A stretch of 64,000 bases of DNA. It comes from JAAYBF01 sp963716445. Its GTDB lineage: Bacteria; Actinomycetota; Thermoleophilia; Solirubrobacterales; Thermoleophilaceae. Each line of letters begins with the position of its first letter. The stretch's first letter is position 1. Positions 8,606-17,007 of this stretch are shown in pieces. The translations under genes and the position numbers were made by a program. The stretch lies in contig OY970313.1 of the NCBI GenBank assembly GCA_963716445.1, forward strand, positions 1,426,001 through 1,490,000, given 5' to 3'. The notes beneath the pieces are model-generated. The model did not search any database. It had not been told where the DNA came from and saw nothing but the letters and a program-made list of their open reading frames with translations.

Positions 8606-9640
8606 TCAGATGTTCGCCAGAACCGCCCGCGTCGCCGCTTCGGTGGTCGCCTGGCCGCCGAGGTCGGCGGTCCGCAGGCCACCGTCGAGCGCGCGGTCGA
8701 TCGCCGATTCTACGGCAGCGGCGGCGTCCTCCGAGCGGAGTCCGTAGCGCAGCATCAGGGCGACGGACCCGAACATCGCCAGCGGATTGGCCTTGCCGGT
8801 ACCGGCGATGTCGGGAGCGGAGCCGTGCACCGGCTCGAACAGTCCCGGCCCCTCGCCGCCGACCGAGGCGCTCGGCAGCATCCCCAGCGAGCCGGTGAGC
8901 ATCGCCGCCTCGTCGCTGAGGATGTCGCCGAAGAGGTTCTCGGTGAGGATCGCGTCGAAGTCGGCAGGCCGCGAGACGAGCTGCATCGCCGCGTTGTCGA
9001 CGAGCAGGTGCTCGAGCTCGACCGTGGGGAACTCCTCGGCGTGGACACGCGTGACGACCTCGCGCCAGAGGCGCGACGTCTCGAGCACGTTGGCCTTGTC
9101 GACGCTGGTGACCTTGGCGCGCCCACTCGCGAAGGCGACGCGCGCGATCCGCTCGATCTCGCCGACGCTGTAGGCGCAGTCGTCGTGAGCGGTGTCGCCG
9201 TCGCGGCCGGACTCGCCGAAGTAGATGCCGCCGGTCAGCTCCCTGACCACGAGCAGGTCGGTGCCCTCGATCCGCTCGCGCTTGAGCGGGCTCGCGTCGA
9301 GCAGGGCCGGGCTCGGTCGCACTGGACGGAGGTTGGCGAACAGGCCGAGGCCCTTGCGCAGTCCGAGCAGCCCCTGCTCGGGGCGCGGGGCCGTCGGGTC
9401 GGCGGCGACGGCGGCGTCCCACCTCGGGCCTCCGACCGCCGCCAGCAGCACCGCGTCGGCCGAGCGGCAGGCGGCGAGCACCTCGTCGGTCAGCGCCGTC
9501 CCGTGGAGGTCGATCGACGCGCCGCCGATCGGGCGCTCGTCAATCTCGAAGTCGCCGAGACGGCCGAGCAGCTGCACGGCCGCGGCCGCGATCTCGGGAC
9601 CGATCCCGTCGCCGGGGAGGATGACGATGCGCTCCGCCAC
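8606..9640 (-). CDS. leuB: 3-isopropylmalate dehydrogenase
   Basis: Oxidative decarboxylation of 3-isopropylmalate in leucine synthesis, and of 3-methylmalate on the citramalate route. It has 344 aa with ILPGDGIGPEI at the N-terminus, RELTGGIYFGE, the SVDKANVLETSRLWREVV catalytic segment, the metal site NLFGDILSDEAA, and the NAD-binding EPVHGSAPDIAGTGKANP. GTG start at 9640. It is the first gene of the leuB-ilvE-cimA transcript and diverges from the SDR/ABC operon. Confidence 0.96.
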   Translation of the reverse strand: MAERIVILPGDGIGPEIAAAAVQLLGRLGDFEIDERPIGGASIDLHGTALTDEVLAACRSADAVLLAAVGGPRWDAAVAADPTAPRPEQGLLGLRKGLGLFANLRPVRPSPALLDASPLKRERIEGTDLLVVRELTGGIYFGESGRDGDTAHDDCAYSVGEIERIARVAFASGRAKVTSVDKANVLETSRLWREVVTRVHAEEFPTVELEHLLVDNAAMQLVSRPADFDAILTENLFGDILSDEAAMLTGSLGMLPSASVGGEGPGLFEPVHGSAPDIAGTGKANPLAMFGSVALMLRYGLRSEDAAAAVESAIDRALDGGLRTADLGGQATTEAATRAVLANI

Positions 9641-9748
9641 GGGCGCAACCTACCGGCCCGCCAGCGCGGGCGACCGTCCGGCCTCAGAGCACCACGGGCG
9701 CGCTGGGCCGCTTCAGGAGTCAGCGACGATCGCTCCACCAGCGCCGAG

Positions 9749-9777
9749 TTGGCTGGCTGGCCAGTCTCGAATAGGAT
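9749..9777 (+). promoter_or_regulatory. Candidate promoter of the SDR/enolase/ABC operon
   Basis: TTGGCT (9749-9754) and TAGGAT (9772-9777) are 17 nt apart and end 9 nt before the ATG at 9787, so the message would be almost leaderless. The spacer contains the palindrome CTGGCCAG. The 14-mer TGGCTGGCTGGCCA (9750-9763) recurs upstream of the quinone oxidoreductase gene (27010-27023, minus), also just before a TAGGGT hexamer. Confidence 0.45.
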
Positions 9778-9786
9778 CGCCGGTCA

Positions 9787-10503
9787 ATGGAGAGGGAGCA
9801 CCGCGCCGCGCTGGTCACCGGGGCCGCCGGCGGAATCGGAAGCGCCGTCGCCAAGGCCCTGCGCGACGCGGGCTTCGAGGTAGCGGGCCACGACCTCCGG
9901 CATTCGCCCGGAGTCGATCGCGCGCTCGAGGGAGACCTGCTCGACGGCGACCCGCGCGACGTCGTTCGAGCGGCCGAGGAGGCGATCGGGGGACTCGACG
10001 TGCTCGTCCACTGCGCGGGCGGCGGACCGGGCTCGGACGTCCTCGAGATGACCGACGCCGAGTGGCGCGAGGTCGTCGACCTCAACATGAACGTCGCCTT
10101 CCCGCTCTGCCAGCAGGCGGCGCGCGGGATGGTCGAGCGCGGCGGCGGCGCCATCGTCCTCATCGGATCGGTCTGCGGAGATCTCGCCTGGCGCAGGTAC
10201 GCGCACTACTGCGCGGCCAAGGCCGGCCTCGAGATGCTCGGGCGATCGCTCGCCGCCGAGCTCGCCGACCGCGGCGTGCGCTGCACGACGATCCTGCCCG
10301 GGGCGATCGACACCGCGCTCCACGACGAGGTGACGACCGACGCGGACGAGGCCGCGCGGCTGCTGGCGCGCACTCCGGCCGGCCGGCTCGGGCGCCCCGA
10401 GGAGGTCGCCCAGCTGGCCGTCTGGCTGGCCACCGCTCCCGGGTTCGTGAACGGCGCCTCCTTCACGATCGACGGCGGCTACTCGGTCGAGGGGACGCCA
10501 TGA
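9787..10503 (+). CDS. Short-chain dehydrogenase/reductase (classical SDR)
   Basis: Classical SDR of 238 aa: NAD(P) motif VTGAAGGIGSAV, HCAGGGPG, catalytic Ser in LIGSVCG, Tyr/Lys in HYCAAK, and the C-terminal IDGGYSVE. The acidic residue after the second strand (GHDLRH) may favour NAD, which is a weak inference. As first gene of an eight-gene plus-strand operon with an enolase-superfamily dehydratase/racemase and an ABC importer, it probably oxidises or reduces a hydroxy-acid or sugar intermediate. Its stop overlaps the next start (ATGA). Confidence 0.9.
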   Translation: MEREHRAALVTGAAGGIGSAVAKALRDAGFEVAGHDLRHSPGVDRALEGDLLDGDPRDVVRAAEEAIGGLDVLVHCAGGGPGSDVLEMTDAEWREVVDLNMNVAFPLCQQAARGMVERGGGAIVLIGSVCGDLAWRRYAHYCAAKAGLEMLGRSLAAELADRGVRCTTILPGAIDTALHDEVTTDADEAARLLARTPAGRLGRPEEVAQLAVWLATAPGFVNGASFTIDGGYSVEGTP

Positions 10504-11678
10504 CCCGGATCGTCGCCATCGACGTCACGCCCGTCTCGATCCCCTTCGCCCATCCCGAGCGCTGGGCGCTCGGCGAGCACCCGGGCATGACGAGCCTGAT
10601 CGTCGAGCTGCGAACGGACGACGACCTCGTGGGCCTCGGCGAGATCCTGCCGGTGGGTCCCGGCCCCAAGGCCCTGGCGGCCACCGTCGAGGAGCTGTCG
10701 CCGCTGCTGATCGGAAGCGACGCCCGCGACGTCAACCGCAACGTGAGCCGGATCCTCTACGAGGCCGGCTGGTACATGTTCGAGCGCTCGGGCAATCTGG
10801 TCATCGCCGGGCTCGAGATGGCGATGTGGGACGTGCTCGGGAAGAGCCTCGGGCAGCCGCTTCACCGCCTCTTCGGCGGCGCCCTGCGCGAGCGGCTCCC
10901 GTACGTCTACTACCTCCAGGCGGGGCGGCGCTCGCTCGCGGAGATGGCCGACGAGGCCGCCGACGCAGTCGGCGACGGCTACTCGACCCTCTTCTTCAAG
11001 GGCGGCTGGGACGAGGAGCGCGACGTCGAGCTGGTGGCGGCGCTGCGCGAGCGCCTCGGTCCGACGCCGCGGCTGCGACTCGACCCGAACGAGGCGTGGA
11101 CGATCGGCACGGCGGTCCGGATGATGAAGCGGCTGGAGCCCTACGACCTCGAGTTCGTCGAGCAGCCGGTGCGGATCGACGACGTCGAGGCGCTCGTGCG
11201 ACTGCGCCAGGCGACCGGCGTGGCGATCGGCGCGAACCAGTCGGGCTGGACGTCGAGGCAGATCTTCGAGATCGCCAAGCGTGCGGCCGCCGACGTGATC
11301 GTCACCGACCCGCATCAGGAGGGCGGCCTGTCGGCGCTGCGCAGGTCGATCGCGATCTGCGAGGTCGCCGGTCTGCCGGTCGCCCACCACGCCTTCAGCG
11401 GCCTGACGATCGCGATGACCGCGGCGATGCACGTCTACGCGGTCAGCCCGAACTGCGGCATCGTCGCCGGGCAGGCATACGCGCCGGGGTTCCTGCAGGG
11501 CGACGTGACGACCGAGACGTTCTCCGCCCAGGGCGGTAGCGCGGCCCTCCCGACCGGTCCGGGCATCGGCGTCGAGCTCGATCGCGACCGCCTCGCCGCC
11601 GCGCACGCCGCCTACCTCGAGGGCGGCGCGCACGGCTTCTTCGACGGGGGCGACGCCGGGTGGCTGCCACGGTGCTGA
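10500..11678 (+). CDS. Mandelate racemase/muconate lactonizing enzyme family protein, altered metal site
   Basis: Enolase-superfamily enzyme of 392 aa. Visible active-site elements are Lys about 167 (FFKGG), Asp 195 in RLDPNEAW, Glu 221 in FVEQP, Asp 270 in TDPHQEGG and His 296/297 in VAHHAFSG. The third metal ligand, normally an acid on the fifth barrel strand, is replaced by Asn-Gln (GANQSGW, about 246-247). The second lysine of KxK is also not obvious. It is therefore either a divergent subgroup or uses another ligand set. Substrate unknown; the operon suggests a sugar acid or hydroxy acid. ATGA overlap with the SDR gene. Confidence 0.85.
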   Translation: MTRIVAIDVTPVSIPFAHPERWALGEHPGMTSLIVELRTDDDLVGLGEILPVGPGPKALAATVEELSPLLIGSDARDVNRNVSRILYEAGWYMFERSGNLVIAGLEMAMWDVLGKSLGQPLHRLFGGALRERLPYVYYLQAGRRSLAEMADEAADAVGDGYSTLFFKGGWDEERDVELVAALRERLGPTPRLRLDPNEAWTIGTAVRMMKRLEPYDLEFVEQPVRIDDVEALVRLRQATGVAIGANQSGWTSRQIFEIAKRAAADVIVTDPHQEGGLSALRRSIAICEVAGLPVAHHAFSGLTIAMTAAMHVYAVSPNCGIVAGQAYAPGFLQGDVTTETFSAQGGSAALPTGPGIGVELDRDRLAAAHAAYLEGGAHGFFDGGDAGWLPRC

Positions 11679-12112
11679 AGCTCTCGCTGACCTGCGCGGA
11701 GCTGGGGCTGTCGGTCGCCGGCCGGATCGACGTCGATGTCGGCGCGCGCGTGTGCGGCAACGGCGAGGCGCGCGAGCTGAGGCTGATCCACGCGAAGCGC
11801 GACGGCCAGGCGTGCTTCGCCTACGTCGACGAGCTGACGGGCCTCGACGGCTCCGGCGCGACGCGGGGACGCCCGGGCGATCTCTTCGCGTTCGGCGGCG
11901 ATCCGACGCGCGAGGGAGGCGAGGGCATGGGCCAGCTCGTGGTCGTCTACGGCGACGACAACCTGTTCGTCGAGCCGCTCGATCGTGGCCTGTTCCCGCG
12001 CGAGTACCGGCGCGTCGGCTCGATCGACGACCTGGCGGCGCTCGTCCGGCTCGGCGAGCACGTCTGGCGCCGCGGAGCGCAGTCGGTCGAGCTCGCGGTC
12101 GTCGCGGCGTGA
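11660..12112 (+). CDS. Conserved-looking protein of unknown function in the catabolic operon
   Basis: 150 aa, not recognised. It has two Cys in the N-terminal third (LTCAEL, ARVCGNG), a further Cys (QACFAYVDE), a glycine-rich central loop (FGGDPTREGGEGMG), and an acidic beta-rich look without membrane segments or a signal peptide. The gene overlaps the enolase-family gene by 19 nt (GTG 11660; an alternative GTG lies at 11672) and its stop overlaps the next GTG (GTGA). This placement implies a role in the same pathway, possibly with the following DUF3830 protein. Confidence 0.65.
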   Translation: MAATVLKLSLTCAELGLSVAGRIDVDVGARVCGNGEARELRLIHAKRDGQACFAYVDELTGLDGSGATRGRPGDLFAFGGDPTREGGEGMGQLVVVYGDDNLFVEPLDRGLFPREYRRVGSIDDLAALVRLGEHVWRRGAQSVELAVVAA

Positions 12113-12582
12113 GGCGCGACGCCGTGCTCGAGATCCCGGCCTTCGGCACGAAGGTACGGATCCGCCTGCTGTGGGAGGAGGCGCCACGCACCTGCGCGGC
12201 GATCTGGGGTCAGCTGCCGATCGAGAAGCCGGCCTTCCACGGCCGCCGCTCCGGCCAGGAGCTGTTCGTGCTCGCCGACGCGTTCGACGAGCCCGGACCG
12301 GAGAACTCGGTAGAACGCGTCGACGCCGGCGACGTCATCTTCGTCCATCTGCCGCCGTCCTGGGAGGACCGGCACGCCGACTACACCGACACCGACGCGG
12401 GCCTCTTCGACATCGCCTTCGTCTACGGCCCGGACGCGCTGCTCCGGGGCCCCAGCGAAGTCGTGACGACCAATCTCTTCGGGCGCGTCGAGGAACCGGA
12501 CCTGCCCGCCCTGGCCGGCGCTTGCAGCCGCATGTGGCTCGACGGCGGTCGCGACGTGCGCCTGATCCGCGCGGAGGGATGA
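12109..12582 (+). CDS. DUF3830-like (cyclophilin-like fold) protein
   Basis: 157 aa resembling DUF3830, a cyclophilin-like family often found in catabolic clusters. Features are VRIRLLWEEAPRTCAAIWGQLPI, HGRRSGQELFV, a stretch around AGDVIFVHLPPSW, and FGRVEEPDLPALAGACSRMWLDG. The family has no settled function. The GTG start at 12109 overlaps the previous stop (GTGA), so it belongs to the same operon as the SDR and enolase-family enzymes. The family call is from memory of sequence features, so moderate confidence. Confidence 0.65.
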   Translation: MRRDAVLEIPAFGTKVRIRLLWEEAPRTCAAIWGQLPIEKPAFHGRRSGQELFVLADAFDEPGPENSVERVDAGDVIFVHLPPSWEDRHADYTDTDAGLFDIAFVYGPDALLRGPSEVVTTNLFGRVEEPDLPALAGACSRMWLDGGRDVRLIRAEG

Positions 12583-12604
12583 GTAACAACGCGTCCGTGG
12601 AAAG

Positions 12605-12659
12605 CGACTTCGGCTCCGCCGGATGGCTAGAGTCCGCGCCACTGGCCCGTCCGAAGTCG
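12605..12659 (+). promoter_or_regulatory. Inverted repeat around a possible internal promoter before the ABC transporter genes
   Basis: The 97-bp gap before the binding-protein gene has 9-bp arms CGACTTCGG (12605-12613) and CCGAAGTCG (12651-12659). They flank TAGAGT (12628-12633), a -10-like hexamer. This could be an operator pair or a stem at the end of the upstream message. A Shine-Dalgarno GGGAG follows before the ATG at 12680. Confidence 0.35.
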
Positions 12660-12679
12660 AGCAAGGGAGAATTCGCCAC

Positions 12680-14059
12680 ATGCGCAAGCGTCCGGTGACG
12701 GCTCTGTTCCGTCTGTTGATGGTCTCGTTGTGCCTGCTCTCCGGCACGGCGCTCATGGCATGCGGCGACGACGGAGACGACGCGACCGGCGCTACCGGCG
12801 ACGGCAAGCTCGGCGGCACCGTCGAGTTCTGGTGGTGGGGCGAGGAGGAGGCTCCGGGCTTCGAGAAGTGGGTCAAGGACACGACGGCCGCCTTCGAGCG
12901 GAGGAACCCCCGGGTGAAGATCAAGCTGGTCGAGCAGACGACCGGCAACATGGTCCAGGCCGCGCAGGCCGCGCAGGCCGCGCAGAAGGGTCCCGACATC
13001 CAGTTCTACTGGCCGGTCGGCTGGTTCCAGGAGGACATGTTCAACGGCAACCTCGCTCCACTCGACGACCTGCTCGGCGAGGAGGAGCTGAGCCACATCC
13101 CGACGGCCGCGCGCGACTACGCGACTTGGAAGGGCAGCGTCTACGGCACGCCGATGTACTCGATCGGCAACCCGTGGGTCTACCGCAAGGACCTGTTCGC
13201 CAAGGCGGGGCTCGACCCCGAGAAGCCGCCCACGACGTTCGACGAGCTGCTCGACGTCGCGCGCAACCTGAAGGCCGCCGACATCACCCCGATCGCCGCC
13301 GGCATGAAGGACCAGTTCTACGCGGACTGGCCGTGGATGTTCTTCCAGGCCTGCGGCGTGGAGAACGCGGACGAGTGGTTCGACGGCTTCCTCGGCAAGA
13401 AGAGCCTCGAGGACCCCGCCTTCAGGCAGACCTTCGAGAAGATCGAGGCCACCCAGAAGGCCGGGATGTACGCCGACAACCTCTTCGACCTCGCGCTCTA
13501 CGAGGGCTTCGACCAGTTCCTGAACGGCAACGCGGCGATCGCGACCCCCGTGGCGCCGACCGTCGTCGACTGGGAGCGCAAGCTCGGCTCGGACAAGCTC
13601 GGCGCGTTCCTCACGCCGTGCCAGGACGAGAGCCCGCTGGCCGCCAAGTACCCGAACGCCTGGCACTACGCCGGCATCCCGTCCTTCTCCGACCAGAAGG
13701 AGGAGGCCGCCGCCTTCCTCGCGTTCATGCACACGCCCGAGCGGGGTGCCGCGCTCTACCGCGACGCCGGCGCCCAGATCGGCGACGACCGCGTGACGCC
13801 GAAGCCGGACGGTCCCGCGAGCCGGCAGATGCTCGACTGGGGCGAGAACGACAGCTACTTCGCGCTCTACTACACGTCGCCGCCGACGGTCGACGAGTGG
13901 ATCTGGCCCGTGGTCGGCAAGCTGCTCGCGGGCGACATGACCGCCGAGGAGGCGGCCCGCACGGCACAGGAGACCAACGCGCGCTGGCTCGAGGGCAACA
14001 AGCGGATCGCCGACGACTTCGGTGAGTGGCAGGGCCAGATCACCGAGACCTCGAAGTAG
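12680..14059 (+). CDS. ABC transporter sugar-type substrate-binding lipoprotein
   Basis: Extracytoplasmic binding protein of 459 aa (family 1, sugar/polyol type). The signal peptide has basic MRKRP, a hydrophobic stretch and the lipobox LMAC, with the lipid-anchored Cys near residue 30. The mature part opens with an acidic linker, then GTVEFWWWGEEEAPGFEKWV, typical of the family. An AAQAAQAAQ run lies near residue 95. Tryptophan- and tyrosine-rich segments fit carbohydrate stacking, but the ligand is unknown. It is followed after 7 nt by the permease genes. ATG chosen because GGGAG precedes it. Confidence 0.92.
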   Translation: MRKRPVTALFRLLMVSLCLLSGTALMACGDDGDDATGATGDGKLGGTVEFWWWGEEEAPGFEKWVKDTTAAFERRNPRVKIKLVEQTTGNMVQAAQAAQAAQKGPDIQFYWPVGWFQEDMFNGNLAPLDDLLGEEELSHIPTAARDYATWKGSVYGTPMYSIGNPWVYRKDLFAKAGLDPEKPPTTFDELLDVARNLKAADITPIAAGMKDQFYADWPWMFFQACGVENADEWFDGFLGKKSLEDPAFRQTFEKIEATQKAGMYADNLFDLALYEGFDQFLNGNAAIATPVAPTVVDWERKLGSDKLGAFLTPCQDESPLAAKYPNAWHYAGIPSFSDQKEEAAAFLAFMHTPERGAALYRDAGAQIGDDRVTPKPDGPASRQMLDWGENDSYFALYYTSPPTVDEWIWPVVGKLLAGDMTAEEAARTAQETNARWLEGNKRIADDFGEWQGQITETSK

Positions 14060-14066
14060 GGAGCGA

Positions 14067-14984
14067 GTGACAGGCGTCGGCAGTCGCGGCAAGCGGGCCC
14101 TCACGGCCCTGCTGCTGCTCTCGCCGGCGCTGGCGCTGCTGGGGCTGGTCTTCGGCTATCCGCTGGTACGGCTCGTCGAGCTCTCGACGCAGGACGTCGT
14201 GACCTACGAGCGGACGTTCGGCGTCGGGCTCGACAACTACCGGCTGCTGTGGGACGACCCGGAGTTCCGGCGCTCGCTGGGCAACAGCGCGCGATTGCTG
14301 CTCGCGGTGCCGCTGCTGACCGCCCTCGCGATCCTCACCGCCGCGGCGCTGCGCGAGCGCTGGGGCGGCTGGCGGCTGCAGCGCGGGCTGATCGCGCTGC
14401 TCTACGTGCTGCCGATACCGGCGTTCGCGCTCGCCGTGCGCCAGGTCCTGCGCAGCGACGGCCTGGCCAACGGGGCGCTCGACGCGGTCGGCCTCACGTT
14501 CCTCTCGGAGCCGTGGCTGGCCAGCGCGAGCCTGGCGATCTGGACCGTCCTCGCCGTGATCGTCGTCAAGGAGCTCGGCCTCGGGATGCTGATCTTCTCG
14601 GCCCGGCTCGATCGGGTCGACGAGCAGCTCTACCAGGCGGCCCGCCTCGACGGCGCCCGCTGGTGGCGCCAGCTCTGGCACGTCACGCTGCCCCAGGTCC
14701 GCGACGTCATGGGCTTCTACGTCGTGCTCGCGACGGTCACGATGCTCAGCTGGGTCTTCGCCTACGTCTACGTGCTCACCGGCGGCGGGCCGGCGAACTC
14801 GACCTCGGTGCTCGAGATCTTCCTCTACCGGCGGATGTTCGGCTCGGGGTCCGGCGGCCAGGACGTGGGGATCGCGGCGGCGGTCGGGGTGACGATGCTC
14901 CTGGCGGTCGTCCTCGCCTTCGCGCTCGCGGCGATCGCGGCGCGTCTCGTGCGGACGGCGCAGAGCAGGAGGGCCGCCGGGTGA
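14067..14984 (+). CDS. ABC sugar-type permease, MalF/UgpA-like
   Basis: Inner-membrane subunit of 305 aa with six predicted helices. The EAA-like cytoplasmic loop is YQAARLDGARWWRQLWHVTLPQVRD, contacting the ATPase. The C-terminal segment YVLTGGGPANSTSVLE is typical of the MalF/UgpA class. GTG start at 14067 is preceded by GGGAG; a longer frame upstream overlaps the binding-protein gene and is not needed. Its stop overlaps the next start (GTGA). Confidence 0.92.
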   Translation: MTGVGSRGKRALTALLLLSPALALLGLVFGYPLVRLVELSTQDVVTYERTFGVGLDNYRLLWDDPEFRRSLGNSARLLLAVPLLTALAILTAAALRERWGGWRLQRGLIALLYVLPIPAFALAVRQVLRSDGLANGALDAVGLTFLSEPWLASASLAIWTVLAVIVVKELGLGMLIFSARLDRVDEQLYQAARLDGARWWRQLWHVTLPQVRDVMGFYVVLATVTMLSWVFAYVYVLTGGGPANSTSVLEIFLYRRMFGSGSGGQDVGIAAAVGVTMLLAVVLAFALAAIAARLVRTAQSRRAAG

Positions 14985-15811
14985 GCGGCAAGCTCGGCTC
15001 GGGCGCCGGCCGCCTCGCGCTCTGGGCATTGGCGGCGCTGACGCTCGTTCCGCTCTACTTCCTCGTCGCCACCTCGATCCGGCCGGGGGAGGACTACGCC
15101 GAGGATCCGGGCGGTCTCCCGGGCGGGGTGACGCTGACGAACTTCGACCGGCTGTTCGAGCTGGGCGACTTCGTCCGCTGGCTCGGCAACAGCCTGCTGC
15201 TGACCGGCGCCAGCACGGCGCTGGCGATCGCCTTCGCGATCCTCGCGGCGCACGCGCTCACCTACTTCGACCTGCCCGGCTCGGGGCTGCTGCTGAAGCT
15301 GATCGCCGCGCTGATGGTGATCCCGCCGATCCTGCTGATCGTCCCGCTGTTCGTCCAATTCGCTCGGCTCGACCTGATCGACAGCTACCTCGGCGTGATC
15401 TTCATCTACGCGGGGCTGGCGCTCCCCTTCGCCGTCTACATGCTGGCGCGGTTCTTCCGCGGGATCCCGCGCAGCGTGCTCGAGGCGGCGCGGATCGACG
15501 GCGCCGGCCCGCTGCGCGTCCTCGGCGAGGTGATCGTGCCGCTGTCCAAGCCGGCGATCGCCACCCTGGCGGTGGTCACCGCCTTCTTCGTCTGGAACGA
15601 CCTGCTGATCGCGCTGATCTTCCTGCAGTCGGACGAGCACCGGCCACTGATGGCCGGGCTGACGACGCTCGCCGGCCGCGAGACGGAGAGCGTCCCGGTG
15701 GTCATCAGCGGAGTCCTGCTCTCGATCGTCCCGATCGTGCTGCTCTACCTCGCGACGCAGCGCTTCATGGTGCGCGGCCTCTACGCCGGCGGCTCGCGAG
15801 GAGGAGAGTGA
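14981..15811 (+). CDS. ABC sugar-type permease, MalG/UgpE-like
   Basis: Second membrane subunit of the importer, 276 aa with about six helices. The MalG-class opening is LTLVPLYFLVATSIRPGED, and the EAA loop is LEAARIDGAGPLRVLGEVIVPLSKPA. The C-terminal helix and FMVRGLYAGG end as in the family. GTG start overlaps the previous stop. With the binding protein, the other permease and the ATPase it forms a complete carbohydrate-type uptake system. Confidence 0.92.
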   Translation: MSGKLGSGAGRLALWALAALTLVPLYFLVATSIRPGEDYAEDPGGLPGGVTLTNFDRLFELGDFVRWLGNSLLLTGASTALAIAFAILAAHALTYFDLPGSGLLLKLIAALMVIPPILLIVPLFVQFARLDLIDSYLGVIFIYAGLALPFAVYMLARFFRGIPRSVLEAARIDGAGPLRVLGEVIVPLSKPAIATLAVVTAFFVWNDLLIALIFLQSDEHRPLMAGLTTLAGRETESVPVVISGVLLSIVPIVLLYLATQRFMVRGLYAGGSRGGE

Positions 15812-15815
15812 GCCG

Positions 15816-16976
15816 ATGACGAGCATCGAGCTGCGCGGGGTGTCGAAGCGCTACGGCGAGACGGTCGCGATCGCCGACGTCGACCTGGAGATCGCGGCGG
15901 GCGAGTTCCTCGTGCTCGTCGGGCCCTCCGGATGCGGCAAGTCGACGCTGCTGCGGATGATCGCCGGGCTCGAGCCGCTGACGTCCGGGACGGTCGAGAT
16001 CGGCGGCCGCGACGTCACGAGCGTCGCCCCCGAGGACCGCGACGTGGCGATGGTCTTCCAGGACTATGCGCTCTACCCGCACATGACCGTCGAGCGCAAC
16101 CTCGGCTTCGGGCTCAAGCTGCGCGGGGTCGACAAGGGCGCGCGCGGCGATCGCGTGGGAGCGGTCGCCCAGATGCTCGGCCTCGGCGACCTGCTCGGCC
16201 GGAGGCCGAGCGAGCTCTCGGGCGGGCAGCGCCAGCGGGTGGCGCTCGGGCGCGCGATGGTCCGCCAGCCGCAGGCCTTCCTGATGGACGAGCCGCTGTC
16301 GAACCTCGACGCCGGCCTGCGGACCTCGATGCGCGCCGAGCTCGCGCGGTTGCACGAGCGGCTCGGCGTGACGACGGTCTACGTGACGCACGACCAGGTG
16401 GAGGCGATGACGCTCGGCACGCGGGTGGCCGTGCTGCGCGACGGCGAGCTGCAGCAGTGCGGGACGCCGCTCGAGCTCTACGAGCGCCCGGCCAACCTGT
16501 TCGTCGCCAGCTTCATCGGCTCGCCGCGGATGAACCTGGCGCCGGGCCGGGTCGAGGGCGGCGCGGTGCGAGTCGGCGAGTGGAGCCTGCCGCTCGGCGC
16601 CGGTCGCGACGGTCTCCCCGACGAGGTCGTCGTGGGAGTCCGGCCGTCCGACTTCCACCTCGAGCGACCTGGCGATAGCGGCGCCGACCGCGCCACGATC
16701 TCGGTGACCCCCGCAGTCGTGGAGGAGCTGGGCTCCGAGCGGCAGGTCGTCTTCCCCGTCGACGCTCCCCTGCTCGAGACGGACGCGGTCTCGTCCGAGC
16801 AGGACGACGCGCGGCTGCTGGCCGACGACCGCCGCGCCTACTTCGTCGCGACGCTGCCGGCGCGCACGCCGGTGGCCGTCGACCAGCCGCTCGATCTGAG
16901 CGTCGACCTCGACTGGGTCTACCTGTTCGATCCCGCCGACGGGCGCGCGCTGAGCCTGCCGCCGGATCCGGGCTGA
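15816..16976 (+). CDS. ABC transporter ATP-binding protein, MalK/UgpC/MsmK type
   Basis: ATPase of 386 aa energising the importer. Walker A GPSGCGKST, Q-loop VFQDYALYPHMTV, signature LSGGQRQR, Walker B AFLMDEPLSNLDA and H-loop VTHDQ are all present. From about residue 240 a TOBE/MalK-type regulatory region follows (FIGSPRMNLAPG). Unlike many actinobacterial sugar importers that share one MsiK ATPase, this operon carries its own. ATG at 15816 follows a GAGGAGAG ribosome site. The gene ends before the convergent leuDC transcript. Confidence 0.95.
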   Translation: MTSIELRGVSKRYGETVAIADVDLEIAAGEFLVLVGPSGCGKSTLLRMIAGLEPLTSGTVEIGGRDVTSVAPEDRDVAMVFQDYALYPHMTVERNLGFGLKLRGVDKGARGDRVGAVAQMLGLGDLLGRRPSELSGGQRQRVALGRAMVRQPQAFLMDEPLSNLDAGLRTSMRAELARLHERLGVTTVYVTHDQVEAMTLGTRVAVLRDGELQQCGTPLELYERPANLFVASFIGSPRMNLAPGRVEGGAVRVGEWSLPLGAGRDGLPDEVVVGVRPSDFHLERPGDSGADRATISVTPAVVEELGSERQVVFPVDAPLLETDAVSSEQDDARLLADDRRAYFVATLPARTPVAVDQPLDLSVDLDWVYLFDPADGRALSLPPDPG

Positions 16977-16981
16977 TCCGG
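16962..16981. terminator. Candidate hairpin between convergent operons
   Basis: Perfect 7-bp arms CCGGATC/GATCCGG with a 6-nt loop span the stop codon of the ATPase gene, 27 bp from the end of the convergent leuD. There is no U-run, as often in high-GC actinobacteria. It might serve both strands. Confidence 0.4.
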
Positions 16982-17007
16982 ATCGGGCTAGGTTCAAGCC
17001 CCGGCCG

